Source: Clostridia bacterium (GTDB lineage Bacteria > Bacillota > Clostridia > Christensenellales > Aristaeellaceae). From it: DNA of 64,000 nucleotides. The position numbers and the translations under genes were made by a program. Location: the NCBI GenBank assembly GCA_017512985.1, contig JAFWEJ010000002.1, positions 154,307 through 218,306 on the forward strand. The letters run 5' to 3'. The notes below the pieces were generated by a model that worked only from the letters and a program-made list of their open reading frames with translations, made no database searches and was not told where the DNA came from. Positions 52,533-61,274 of the stretch are shown here, piece after piece; positions within the stretch are counted from its first letter, which is position 1, and each line of letters begins with the position of its first letter.

Positions 52533-54983
52533 ATGGAAAACCTGGCTCCGGCGGGAAACCGGGAGGCACTGGCGCGGGCGGACGCAGCCGGCGCGGACGC
52601 GGTATACCTTGGGTATGCCGCTTTCAGTGCGCGCGCGGGGGCCGGGAACTTTAACCGGCAGGAACTGGAAGAGGCCATCCGGTATGCCCACCTGAGGCAT
52701 ATGCGGGTTCACGTGACGGTGAACACGCTGGTGAAGGACGGGGAGCTGGAGGCGGTAACGGAGGTGCTGCGGCTGCTGCAGGAACTGCACGCGGACGCGG
52801 TGCTGGTGCAGGACCTGGGCGTACTGCGGATTATTCAGGAGCAGTTTCCGGGGTTGGCGGTGCACGCGAGCACCCAGATGGCGATCCATAACAAAACCGG
52901 CGTGGAATGGTGCAAAAAGCAGGGGATCCGCCGGGTGGTGCTGGCGCGGGAATGCAGCCTGGACGAGATTCGGAAGTGCGCGGGGACCGGGATCGAGATC
53001 GAGGTGTTCGGCCACGGCGCGCAATGCGTGGCGGTGAGCGGGCTGTGCCTGTTCAGCAGCATGGTCGGGGAGCGGAGCGGAAACCGGGGACGGTGCGCCC
53101 AGCCCTGCCGGATGGAATATGACTACCGCGGGCGGCGCGGAGCATGGCTGAGTCCCCGGGATGTGTGCCTGCGGGACGAGCTGCCGAAGCTTGCGGAGGC
53201 GGGCGTCGCCTCGGTAAAGCTGGAAGGGCGGCTGAAACGGCCGGAATATGTGGCCGTGGTGACGGAAAGCTACCGGAAGGGACTGGGCAGCCTTGCCCGG
53301 GGAGATTTTAAGAAGGCGGACGAACAGGAAAAAGAGGGACTGCTCCAGATCTTCAACCGGGGCGGCTTCATGAAGGGATACGCGATGGGCTGCGAGGACG
53401 CGGGCGTGATCTTCCCCGGGATGGTGAACCACCAGGGGATCCGGATCGGAAGCGTGGCCGCGGCGGACGGAAAACTGGCGCGGGTCAGGCTGGAAAAAAA
53501 CCTGCGGAACGGCGACGGACTGGCGATCCGGGGCGGCAGCGAAGAGACCGGACTGGTATATGCCGGACCGGATACGGCTGCCGGCGGAACGGCAACGCTG
53601 CGGATCCGGCCGGACGCGAAGGTGAAGGCCGGGTATGAGGTGTACCGGCTGACGGACGCGGCGCAGGTTGCGGCCGCGATGTCGATGAAGGGCCGGACGG
53701 TGCCTGTGGACCTGTATCTGCGGGCGATGCCGGGAGAGGCGCTGACGCTGACCGCAACGGACGGGGAAAGCTTTGTGACGGTGACCGGGGAGAGTGTGAG
53801 CGGGGCAAAGACCCGGGAAGCCACGGAAGAGGAGCTGGTCCGGAACCTGAAGAAGACAGGGGAAACGGTATTTGCGCCCCGGGAAGTGAAGGCAGAGACA
53901 GCCGGTGCGTTCGTGGCGGTGAGCCAGGTGAACGCGATCCGGAGGGAAGCGCTGGAAGAGCTTGCCCAGAAGCGGATAGAGGCTTTTGAGCAAGCCAATT
54001 CAGAATTCTGCGATCGCTGTTACCAGCGCAAAGGCGCTGACAGCTGCAGCATGGCAACTGTTACCCAAATCAAAGATTTGGACAGTTGCTCAACAATTCA
54101 GAATTCAGAATTAAAGAATGCTCTTTCTGCTTTACCGAATTCAGATGTTCCTCCCATGGCATATGTGAGGACGAAGGCGCAGGCGGAAGCGGCGCGGGCG
54201 AATGGGTTCAGGATAGTGTGGTGCCCGGAGGATTACCGGGAGGAAGCACTGGAAGCCTTGAAGGCGGAAATGCAGCCGGGGGACTGGCTGAAACTGCCGG
54301 ACGTCTGCGAGGAGAATACCCTGCGGGAACTGCGGACCTGGACTGAAAAGAATAAGGAACTGCTGGGCGGTATTGTACTCGGATCGGCCGGGCAGCTGGG
54401 GCTGGACTGGCCGGTGGCGTACGGCGCGGGGCCCGGGATCCCGGTGATGAACCGGCAGGCGGCGGGCCTGCTGATAGATGAAGGCTGCGCATTTGTGACC
54501 GCGTCGCCGGAACTGACCGGTGCGGAACTGAAAACGCTGCTGGCGGGCGATCCGGCAATCGTGACGACAGTGTACGGGCGGACGCGGCTGATGCTGCTGC
54601 ACCACTGTCCGGCACGGACAGCGCTGGGGCTCACGAAGGGACACCGGGACTGCCGGTTGTGCGATGAAGGCTCGGCTGACGCGCTGGCGGGAAATGTGCT
54701 GGAAGACCGGAAGGGATACCGGTTCCCGCTGCTCAGGCAGAGACTGCCGGAAGGGTGCATGGTGGAACTGATGAATGCGTTCCCGACAGATAACATTGTG
54801 AATTCACAATTCATAATTCATAATTCACAATTAAGGAACTGCGATCATAATGACCCCATGGATGCAATTGTGCTGACTACAGAGAATGCTGAAGAGACGA
54901 AAGAAGTATTGCAGGCGTTTAAAGAGGGCAGGAAAACGAGGGGAGAAACGACAACAGGGCATTGGAAGAGACCGGTAGAATAA
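52533..54983 (+). CDS. U32 family peptidase with two repeat insertions
   Basis: An 816-residue U32 (collagenase-like) protein. The N-terminal domain has EVFGHGAQCVAVSGLC, GRCAQPCR and KLEGRLKRPEYVA; a DUF3656-like part and a C-terminal domain follow. U32 relatives also act in tRNA and ubiquinone hydroxylation, so protease activity is not certain. Residues about 489-535 are encoded by a family A element with flanking AATTCAGAATTC repeats, and about 755-768 (including NSQFIIHNSQLRN) by heptamer repeats; both keep the frame. ATG 52533 follows AAGGAAGAG. Confidence 0.88.
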   Translation: MENLAPAGNREALARADAAGADAVYLGYAAFSARAGAGNFNRQELEEAIRYAHLRHMRVHVTVNTLVKDGELEAVTEVLRLLQELHADAVLVQDLGVLRIIQEQFPGLAVHASTQMAIHNKTGVEWCKKQGIRRVVLARECSLDEIRKCAGTGIEIEVFGHGAQCVAVSGLCLFSSMVGERSGNRGRCAQPCRMEYDYRGRRGAWLSPRDVCLRDELPKLAEAGVASVKLEGRLKRPEYVAVVTESYRKGLGSLARGDFKKADEQEKEGLLQIFNRGGFMKGYAMGCEDAGVIFPGMVNHQGIRIGSVAAADGKLARVRLEKNLRNGDGLAIRGGSEETGLVYAGPDTAAGGTATLRIRPDAKVKAGYEVYRLTDAAQVAAAMSMKGRTVPVDLYLRAMPGEALTLTATDGESFVTVTGESVSGAKTREATEEELVRNLKKTGETVFAPREVKAETAGAFVAVSQVNAIRREALEELAQKRIEAFEQANSEFCDRCYQRKGADSCSMATVTQIKDLDSCSTIQNSELKNALSALPNSDVPPMAYVRTKAQAEAARANGFRIVWCPEDYREEALEALKAEMQPGDWLKLPDVCEENTLRELRTWTEKNKELLGGIVLGSAGQLGLDWPVAYGAGPGIPVMNRQAAGLLIDEGCAFVTASPELTGAELKTLLAGDPAIVTTVYGRTRLMLLHHCPARTALGLTKGHRDCRLCDEGSADALAGNVLEDRKGYRFPLLRQRLPEGCMVELMNAFPTDNIVNSQFIIHNSQLRNCDHNDPMDAIVLTTENAEETKEVLQAFKEGRKTRGETTTGHWKRPVE
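54008..54087 (-). repeat. Family A repeat inserted in the U32 peptidase gene
   Basis: Reverse-oriented copy: the complement of 54008-54087 carries AACTGTCCAAAT, a short loop, ATTTGG, AACAGTT, CCATGC and ends GCGATCGCAG, as at 18551-18716. It is bounded by AATTCAGAATTC at 53997-54008 and again at 54095-54106. Confidence 0.85.
54797..54834. repeat. Heptamer repeat tract inside the U32 peptidase gene
   Basis: Four TTCACAA/TTCATAA units in the order C-T-T-C, read through in frame near the C-terminus. Confidence 0.85.
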
Positions 54984-55014
54984 TCATGAATTATGAATTG
55001 TGAATTATGAATTG
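54984..55014. repeat. Heptamer repeat tract between the U32 gene and mutS2
   Basis: GAATTAT/GAATTGT units begin at the base after the U32 stop codon and end at the mutS2 ribosome-binding site. Confidence 0.8.
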
Positions 55015-55026
55015 AAGGATACCATT

Positions 55027-57378
55027 ATGATGAAAGAAAGAACATTACGGGTGCTGGAATTTACCAGGATCCGCGAGATGCTGGCGGAGGGCGCGCTGAC
55101 GGAAGCCGGGGCGGAGAAGTGCCTGTCCCTGGTGCCGGCAGACGACCTGGCGAACGCACAGGCACTGCAGGAGGAGACGGAAGAAGCAGCGGTGATCCTG
55201 CAGTATTCCGGCGGGCACCCGATGTGCGCGTTTCCGGATATCCGGCCGGCCCTGGCAATCTGCGCAAAGGGCGGAAGCCTGAGCGCGGGGATGCTGCTGA
55301 GCGTGGCGGAGCTGCTGCGGGCGAGCCGCGCGGCGCGGGACGCGCTGGTGACGGACCGGGAGAATACCCCGATCCTGAAGGGAAAGGCCGGGGGCCTGTT
55401 CGTCGCCCGGAATATTGAGAAGGACATCACGGACGCGATTATCAGCGAGGACGAGATCGCCGACCGGGCAAGCAGCGAACTGATGAATATCCGGCGGCAC
55501 CTGCGCGGGGCGCAGGACCGGATCCGGGACAAGCTGAACCAGATGATCCGCTCCGCGGCGCTGCAGAAGGCGCTTCAGGATCCGATCATCACGGTGCGGA
55601 ACAACCGGTATGTGCTGCCGGTGAAGGCGGAATTCCGTTCCGTTGTGCCGGGCCTGGTGCACGACCAGAGTTCCTCCGGCGCGACGCTGTTCATTGAGCC
55701 CATGGCCGCGGTGGAGATGGGCAACGAGCTGAAGCAGTGGGAACTGAAGGAGCAGCAGGAGATCGAGCGGATCCTGGCGGCGCTGAGCGCCGAGGTGGCG
55801 CCGTATGCCGACAGCATGGCGGAAACCGAGGAACTGCTGGCGGAGCTGGATTTCATTTTCGCCAAAGGCCTGCTGAGCCGGCGGTTTGTATGCGTGAGCC
55901 CGAAGCTGAACAGCGAGGGGCGGCTGAAGATCATCCGCGGGCGGCATCCGCTGATTGATCCGGAGAAGGTGGTACCGTCAACGATCTGGCTCGGGGAAGA
56001 GTTCACGACGCTGGTGATCACCGGGCCGAACACGGGCGGCAAAACCGTCACCCTGAAGACGGTCGGCCTGTTTACCCTGATGGCCCAGGCGGGCCTGCAG
56101 GTGCCGGCGGACCTGGGGACGGAACTGGCGGTGTTCGAGCAGGTGTTCGCGGACATCGGCGACGAGCAGAGCATTGAGCAGAGCCTGAGCACGTTCAGCG
56201 GCCACATGACGAACATTGTGGAGATCATGCATGAGGTGACGCCCAGGGACCTGGTGCTGTTTGACGAGCTGGGCGCGGGCACGGACCCGACCGAAGGCGC
56301 GGCGCTGGCCCAGAGCATCCTGACGAGGCTCCGGCACATCGGTGTGCGGACGCTGGCGACGACCCACTACAGCGAGCTGAAGGCTTTTGCCCTGACGACA
56401 AAGGGGATCGAGAACGCCTCGGTGGAGTTTGACGTGGAGACGCTGCGGCCGACCTACCGGCTGAGCATCGGGGTGCCGGGTAAGAGCAACGCGTTTGAAA
56501 TCAGCCGGCGGCTGGGACTGCCGGACAATCTGATCGACGCGGCGAAGAAGCTGCTGAGCGGGAACGCGATCCGGTTTGAGGACGTGATCGCCAACGCGGA
56601 ATACCACCGGCAGGTCGCCGAGAAGGAACGCCAGCTGGCCGAGGAAGCCAGCCGGGAGACGGTCCGCCTGCGCAACGAGGCGGAGCAGCTGCGCCGCGAG
56701 ATGGAACAGAAGCGGACGGAACAGCTGAAGAAAGCCCGGGAGGACGCAAAACGCATTGTGGACCAGGCGCGGCGGGAGAGCGAGAATGTGATCGCCGAGC
56801 TGAAGAAGATGAAGAAGAACGCCGCGGGCGGCGACGTGAATGAGCTGCGGCGCAGGCTGGACAAAGAGAGCGACGAACTGGCGGAAGGCCTGGGACAGGA
56901 AGCGCCGGACAGCGGAGAGGCGCCGAAGACCGTGAAGGCCGGGGACAAGGTGAAGATCCTGACCCTGGGCGCGGAAGGCACGGTGCTGGCACCGCCGGAC
57001 GAGAAGGGCGAGGTGCAGCTGCAGGCCGGGATGATGAAGTTCAAGGCGCCGCTGAGCCAGCTGCGGATGATCCGGCAGGAGCCGCCGAAGGAAAAGACCA
57101 CCGTGAAGGCGAAGACCGGGATGATGAGCCGGACGGTGAAGAGCGAGTGCGACGTCCGCGGGATGAACCTGGAGGAAGCGCTGGACGCGGTCAGCCTGTA
57201 CCTGGATGAGGCGGTACTCGCCGGATTGAACGAGGTGTATATCATTCACGGTAAGGGAACCGGGATCCTGCGGGCCGGGATCCAGCAGGACCTGAGGAAA
57301 AACAGGCATGTGAAGGGGTTCCGCCGCGGGATGTACGGCGAGGGCGAGGACGGCGTGACGGTTGTGACGCTGAAGTGA
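55027..57378 (+). CDS. mutS2: Endonuclease MutS2
   Basis: A 783-residue MutS-family ATPase without the mismatch-reading domain, acting against recombination or on collided ribosomes in other Firmicutes. Walker A ITGPNTGGKT and Walker B LVLFDELGAGTDP lie in the middle, a long coiled coil (about 520-620) follows, and the C-terminal Smr nuclease domain (about 705-783) has CDVRGMNLEEAL and IIHGKGTG. ATG 55027 follows AAGGA by 7 bases. Confidence 0.96.
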   Translation: MMKERTLRVLEFTRIREMLAEGALTEAGAEKCLSLVPADDLANAQALQEETEEAAVILQYSGGHPMCAFPDIRPALAICAKGGSLSAGMLLSVAELLRASRAARDALVTDRENTPILKGKAGGLFVARNIEKDITDAIISEDEIADRASSELMNIRRHLRGAQDRIRDKLNQMIRSAALQKALQDPIITVRNNRYVLPVKAEFRSVVPGLVHDQSSSGATLFIEPMAAVEMGNELKQWELKEQQEIERILAALSAEVAPYADSMAETEELLAELDFIFAKGLLSRRFVCVSPKLNSEGRLKIIRGRHPLIDPEKVVPSTIWLGEEFTTLVITGPNTGGKTVTLKTVGLFTLMAQAGLQVPADLGTELAVFEQVFADIGDEQSIEQSLSTFSGHMTNIVEIMHEVTPRDLVLFDELGAGTDPTEGAALAQSILTRLRHIGVRTLATTHYSELKAFALTTKGIENASVEFDVETLRPTYRLSIGVPGKSNAFEISRRLGLPDNLIDAAKKLLSGNAIRFEDVIANAEYHRQVAEKERQLAEEASRETVRLRNEAEQLRREMEQKRTEQLKKAREDAKRIVDQARRESENVIAELKKMKKNAAGGDVNELRRRLDKESDELAEGLGQEAPDSGEAPKTVKAGDKVKILTLGAEGTVLAPPDEKGEVQLQAGMMKFKAPLSQLRMIRQEPPKEKTTVKAKTGMMSRTVKSECDVRGMNLEEALDAVSLYLDEAVLAGLNEVYIIHGKGTGILRAGIQQDLRKNRHVKGFRRGMYGEGEDGVTVVTLK

Positions 57379-57385
57379 AGGGAAC

Positions 57386-57561
57386 CTCGCTCACTGTCAG
57401 GGGATCCCGATTTGGGGACCGCTCGCGCTTATGTCCTCACGTAATGGTGCTAAACTCAAACTTCGTTTACACTCGTTTATCGTTAAGCACCAACGTTGCG
57501 GATGTCACCCAAATCGGAAATCCCCGCCGCGTTCGCTCGGGTTTGGTGACGGTGTTCCGAT
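57386..57561 (+). repeat. Intergenic repeat, family B copy 2, large cruciform
   Basis: Occupies the gap between mutS2 and the response regulator. Long arms GGGGATCCCGATTTGGG (57400-57416) and its near complement (57508-57525) enclose a smaller hairpin with TGGTGCT / AGCACCA arms. Its ends match 52433-52490. It may fold in the mRNA leader of the two-component operon. Confidence 0.8.
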
Positions 57562-57591
57562 TACAACATATGTGCTTATGGAGGATTTATC

Positions 57592-58287
57592 GTGAAAGAG
57601 AAGCCGAATATCCTGGTGGTGGATGACGATCCGAACATCAGCAGGCTGGAACAGCTGTATCTGGAGAAAGAAGGATACGAGGTTCGGGTGGCGGCGGACG
57701 GAAACGACGCGATCGAGGCGTTCCGGAAGCTGCCGCCGGACATGGTACTGCTGGACGTGATGCTGCCGGGAGCGGACGGGTATGAGGTGCTGAAAACGAT
57801 CCGGAAGAGCAGCGGGATTCCGGTGATCATGGTGACGGCGAAGGGTGAGACCTTTGACAAGGTCCTGTGCCTGGAGCTGGGCGCGGACGACTATATTGTG
57901 AAGCCGTTTGACGGAAAAGAAATGGTTGCCCGGGTGAAGGCGGTGCTGAGACGGGCGCGCGGCAGCGAGGAGGAGCAGGTAGGAGACCTGTCGTTCCCCG
58001 GGCTGACGGTGAGCCTGAAGGAATACGACGCGCATTATGACGGGAAACGGCTGGAAATGCCGCCGAAGGAACTGGAGGTGCTGTATTTCCTGGCATCGCA
58101 CCCGAACCAGGTGTTCACCAGGGAACAGCTGCTGAACCAGGTATGGGGGTTTGAGTTCTTCGGCGACAGCCGGACGGTGGACGTGCATATCAAGCGGCTG
58201 CGGGAGAAGCTTGCGGACAGCGAGAGATACGGGTGGACAATATATACCGTACGCGGAATAGGGTATAAATTCGCGACGGACAGATGA
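57592..58287 (+). CDS. OmpR-family response regulator
   Basis: A 231-residue regulator: receiver domain (about 1-120) with the acidic pocket VVDDD, phospho-acceptor Asp in LLDVMLPG and the KPFD lysine, then a winged-helix DNA-binding domain (about 135-231) with TVRGIGYKF. GTG 57592 is 7 bases after GGAGG. It pairs with the histidine kinase downstream; targets are unknown. Confidence 0.94.
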   Translation: MKEKPNILVVDDDPNISRLEQLYLEKEGYEVRVAADGNDAIEAFRKLPPDMVLLDVMLPGADGYEVLKTIRKSSGIPVIMVTAKGETFDKVLCLELGADDYIVKPFDGKEMVARVKAVLRRARGSEEEQVGDLSFPGLTVSLKEYDAHYDGKRLEMPPKELEVLYFLASHPNQVFTREQLLNQVWGFEFFGDSRTVDVHIKRLREKLADSERYGWTIYTVRGIGYKFATDR

Positions 58288-58325
58288 TCATCGGATGAAT
58301 AAGGGAAAAGGAAAGGAGTGAGGGT

Positions 58326-59774
58326 ATGTTTGCGCGGATCATGGCGGTGGTGCTGGCGGTGATCCTGCTGACCACGGTCCTGGTGACCGGGGTGTGGTGG
58401 CTTACGCTGCGGAACCGGCAGATTGACGCGAGGCTGGACTACCTGATCTCCGAGGCGGAGGACATCGCCTACCTGGCAGGCAACCTGAGCGGCGACAGCC
58501 TGATGGACACCATCCGGGACCGGGACAGCGCGACGCGTACCTACCTGAACCGGATGGCGGACAAGGTGAACCGGGAATTCGGCGCGTATATCGCGGTGAT
58601 GGACCGGGGCGGGAACGTGATGACCAACAGCCGGGTGATGGACAACGAGGACCCGGAATTCATGGAGAGCCTGAACACGGAGGAGATCAACGAAGCCTTC
58701 CAGCGGATCCTGGCCGGGGAAACGATCCGGCTGCGGAGCGAAGGCGGGGACGATCCCACTTTTACGGTCGGCGTACCCTTTATGATGGACGATACGGTGA
58801 CCGGGGCAGTATTTATCCGGACAAAGGCGCAGCGGATTGAGGGCGGACTGGCGGAGATCCTGGGCCGGACAGCGCTGCTGGCCGCGTGCGTGGCACTGGT
58901 ATCCGGCGTGGCGGTGTTCCTGTTCGTGCGGAGGCGGATGAAGCCGCTGAAGCAGCTGGAGACCGCCGCCGCGACGATCGCGGAAGGCGACTTTTCCGTG
59001 CAGGTGGACGAGAAGCAGGGCGACCCGGAACTGCGGGAGCTGAGCGGGGCGTTCAATACGATGACCCGGAAGCTGCAGGGCGTCGAAACAGGCCGCCGCG
59101 AGTTTGTGGCGAACGTGAGCCATGAGCTGCGCAGTCCGATCACGAGTATCCACGGGTTTGCCGAGGGCATGGCGGACGGCGTGATTCCCGAAGGAGAGCA
59201 GCCGAAATACCTGCGGCTGGTGGCGGACGAGAGCAGGCGGCTGAGCGGGCTGATTGACGACCTGCTGGCGCTGAGCCGGCTGGAGCGGGACGACGCAAAA
59301 CCGGAGATGACGGTATTCGACGTGAACGAGATGCTCCGCCGGGCGGTGATCCGCCGGATGAACGACCTGGAAGCGAAAAAGATCGACGTCGGCTGCGAGT
59401 TCGAGGAAGACAGCTGCATGGTGAAGGCGGACAGCGACCGGATCGAGCAGGTGGTGATCAACCTGCTGGACAACGCGATCAAATTCACGCCGGAGGGCGG
59501 GAAGATCTCGCTGGAATCTGCGGTGAAGGACGGGATTGCGGAGATCACGGTGCGGGACAGCGGCTGCGGCATCGCGCCGGAAGACCGGGAAAAGGTTTTT
59601 GACCGGTTCTTTACGGCGGACCGGGCGCATACGGCAGGCAAGGGAACCGGCCTGGGCCTGAGTATCTGCAAGCGGATTATGGAGATGCACGGGCAGGGGA
59701 TCCGGCTGCTGGACACAGACGAAGGCGCAGCCTTCCGATTTACGCTGGAGACGAGTAATTGTACAAATCCATGA
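58326..59774 (+). CDS. Sensor histidine kinase
   Basis: A 482-residue membrane kinase: first helix (about 5-27), an extracytoplasmic sensor region (about 30-170), second helix (about 178-200), HAMP (about 200-255), HisKA with NVSHELRSPITSIHG, and HATPase with NLLDNAIKF, DSGCGI and GTGLGLSI. It is encoded 38 bases after its response regulator. The last residues (NCTNP) and the stop lie inside a family A repeat copy, so the C-terminal tip is probably repeat-derived. Confidence 0.94.
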   Translation: MFARIMAVVLAVILLTTVLVTGVWWLTLRNRQIDARLDYLISEAEDIAYLAGNLSGDSLMDTIRDRDSATRTYLNRMADKVNREFGAYIAVMDRGGNVMTNSRVMDNEDPEFMESLNTEEINEAFQRILAGETIRLRSEGGDDPTFTVGVPFMMDDTVTGAVFIRTKAQRIEGGLAEILGRTALLAACVALVSGVAVFLFVRRRMKPLKQLETAAATIAEGDFSVQVDEKQGDPELRELSGAFNTMTRKLQGVETGRREFVANVSHELRSPITSIHGFAEGMADGVIPEGEQPKYLRLVADESRRLSGLIDDLLALSRLERDDAKPEMTVFDVNEMLRRAVIRRMNDLEAKKIDVGCEFEEDSCMVKADSDRIEQVVINLLDNAIKFTPEGGKISLESAVKDGIAEITVRDSGCGIAPEDREKVFDRFFTADRAHTAGKGTGLGLSICKRIMEMHGQGIRLLDTDEGAAFRFTLETSNCTNP

Positions 59775-59820
59775 TTCGGGCAACAATTACCATGCCAGGA
59801 TGGGCAACGGCGGCCGCAGG
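59757..59820 (+). repeat. Family A repeat, diverged copy 3
   Basis: AATTGTACAAATCCATGATT, GGGCAACAATTACCATGC and GGGCAACGGCGGCCGCAGG line up with the other two copies in the same order. It overlaps the last codons of the histidine kinase gene. Confidence 0.75.
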
Positions 59821-59843
59821 GCGGCGGGATGTTCCGGAAGCAC

Positions 59844-59871
59844 TTGACGGAATATAAAAATCATGTATCAT
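59844..59871 (+). promoter_or_regulatory. Possible promoter of the aroK operon
   Basis: TTGACG (59844-59849) and TATCAT (59866-59871) with a 16-base spacer. Confidence 0.55.
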
Positions 59872-59918
59872 AATGACGCGGTTTGGAAACGATACCGGTG
59901 GAAAGGAGGGTCACGGCG

Positions 59919-60425
59919 TTGGAAAAACATCTGTTCCTGATCGGCATGCAGGGCTGCGGCAAGAGCAGCCTGGGCAAGCGCACGGCGAAGGAAACGGGCG
60001 TTCCTTTCGCGGATACCGACGCGATTGTGGCCCAGAGCGCCGGCGGAACCGTGAACGAATTCTTTGAGAAATACGGAGAGGAAACGTTCCGGCGGGCGGA
60101 GACGAACGCGCTGGCCGCACTGACTTATGCCCGGCCGATGATCATCTCCACGGGCGGCGGCACCATCATGAACCCGATCAACCGCCATATCATGCGGTCG
60201 TGGGGAACGATCGTGTTCATTGACAGGCCGCTGGAGGATATCCTTGGCGACATCAAGCTGGACCGGCGACCTACCCTGCGGGACGGGGGACTGGCGGAGG
60301 TGGAGAGAGTCTACCGCGAACGGATCCCCGTTTACCGGGAACTGGCAGACATCACCCTGAGGAACGATCAGGGATATCACATGGCGGTCTACATCCTGAC
60401 CCGGCTGGTCCGGGAGAGGCTGTGA
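59919..60425 (+). CDS. aroK: Shikimate kinase
   Basis: Phosphorylates shikimate in aromatic amino acid synthesis. The 168-residue P-loop kinase has GMQGCGKSSLGK, the shikimate-binding Asp in FADTDAIV, and STGGGTIM. The start is TTG 59919, 8 bases after AAAGGAGGG; an ATG at 59883 has no binding site. It is followed by an amino-acid-kinase-fold gene and a serine hydrolase, not by other aro genes, so a related small-molecule kinase cannot be ruled out. Confidence 0.88.
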   Translation: MEKHLFLIGMQGCGKSSLGKRTAKETGVPFADTDAIVAQSAGGTVNEFFEKYGEETFRRAETNALAALTYARPMIISTGGGTIMNPINRHIMRSWGTIVFIDRPLEDILGDIKLDRRPTLRDGGLAEVERVYRERIPVYRELADITLRNDQGYHMAVYILTRLVRERL

Positions 60426-60446
60426 ATACGCAGGCAGGAGCGGAAC

Positions 60447-61274
60447 ATGGATTATCAGTTTGACCTGGTTGGCAAGATCGGCAGCATGGCGCTGATCCGG
60501 CAGGAAGACAGGGATATTGACTACAACATCTTTTCCCGGATCGGGGCGGAGCTGAAGCCCGGCATGATCTGGGTGACCAGCGGCGCGACGGAGATCGGCC
60601 GGCTGGACTATATCAAACGGACCGGGTGCGAACTGAGCGGAGATCCGGATCAGGACAAGGCGGATTACGCCGCCCAGGGACAGACGATCCTGATGCAGAA
60701 CTACCGGCAGTTTGTCTCGCCGGAATACGGCATCCGCCAGATCCTGGTGGAGCATACCCACTTCAACGACCCGGAGAAAAGCGAGCACATCCGGGCGCTG
60801 CTGGTGCGCGCCGCACGGCAGAAGACGATCCCGATTGTGAACTACAACGACCCGGTTTCCGACGAGGAAAACCGGAAGATGGAGCTGGCGGCCCGGCGCG
60901 AAAAGGGCGGCGAGGTCCATGAGTGCGTGGACAACGACGAGACCGCCGCGGTGATCGCGGGCCTGGTGAAGGCGAAAACGCTGGTGCTGATGACCTCCAC
61001 GGAGGGAATCTACCGGGACTACCGGGATCCGGGCACGCTGGTGCGCGACGTGGCCGGCAGGACCTATGAAGAAGTGGAAAGCAAGGTGAGGGAGCTGCAG
61101 AACGCCTGCGTCGGCGCGAGCCGCGCGGGGGCGAACGGCGCCCGGGCGAAGCTGGAATACGCGCTGGGCTGCGTGAAGGGCGGTACGACGGTGATCATCG
61201 GCCATGCCCGGCACCGGCTGAGCGACCTGAAAGAGGGAAGGGTGCCCTGCACCCGGATCGGTGTGGACGCATGA
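60447..61274 (+). CDS. Amino acid kinase family protein (UMP kinase/glutamate 5-kinase-like)
   Basis: A 275-residue protein of the amino acid kinase superfamily. Motifs: VTSGATEIGR, VNYNDPVSDEE, DNDETAAVIAGLV and LMTSTEGIYRD, arranged as in glutamate 5-kinases. The N-terminal glycine loop is altered (VGKIGSMAL) and there is no PUA domain. The phosphate acceptor is therefore unknown. It starts 21 bases after aroK and overlaps the next gene by four bases. Confidence 0.78.
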   Translation: MDYQFDLVGKIGSMALIRQEDRDIDYNIFSRIGAELKPGMIWVTSGATEIGRLDYIKRTGCELSGDPDQDKADYAAQGQTILMQNYRQFVSPEYGIRQILVEHTHFNDPEKSEHIRALLVRAARQKTIPIVNYNDPVSDEENRKMELAARREKGGEVHECVDNDETAAVIAGLVKAKTLVLMTSTEGIYRDYRDPGTLVRDVAGRTYEEVESKVRELQNACVGASRAGANGARAKLEYALGCVKGGTTVIIGHARHRLSDLKEGRVPCTRIGVDA

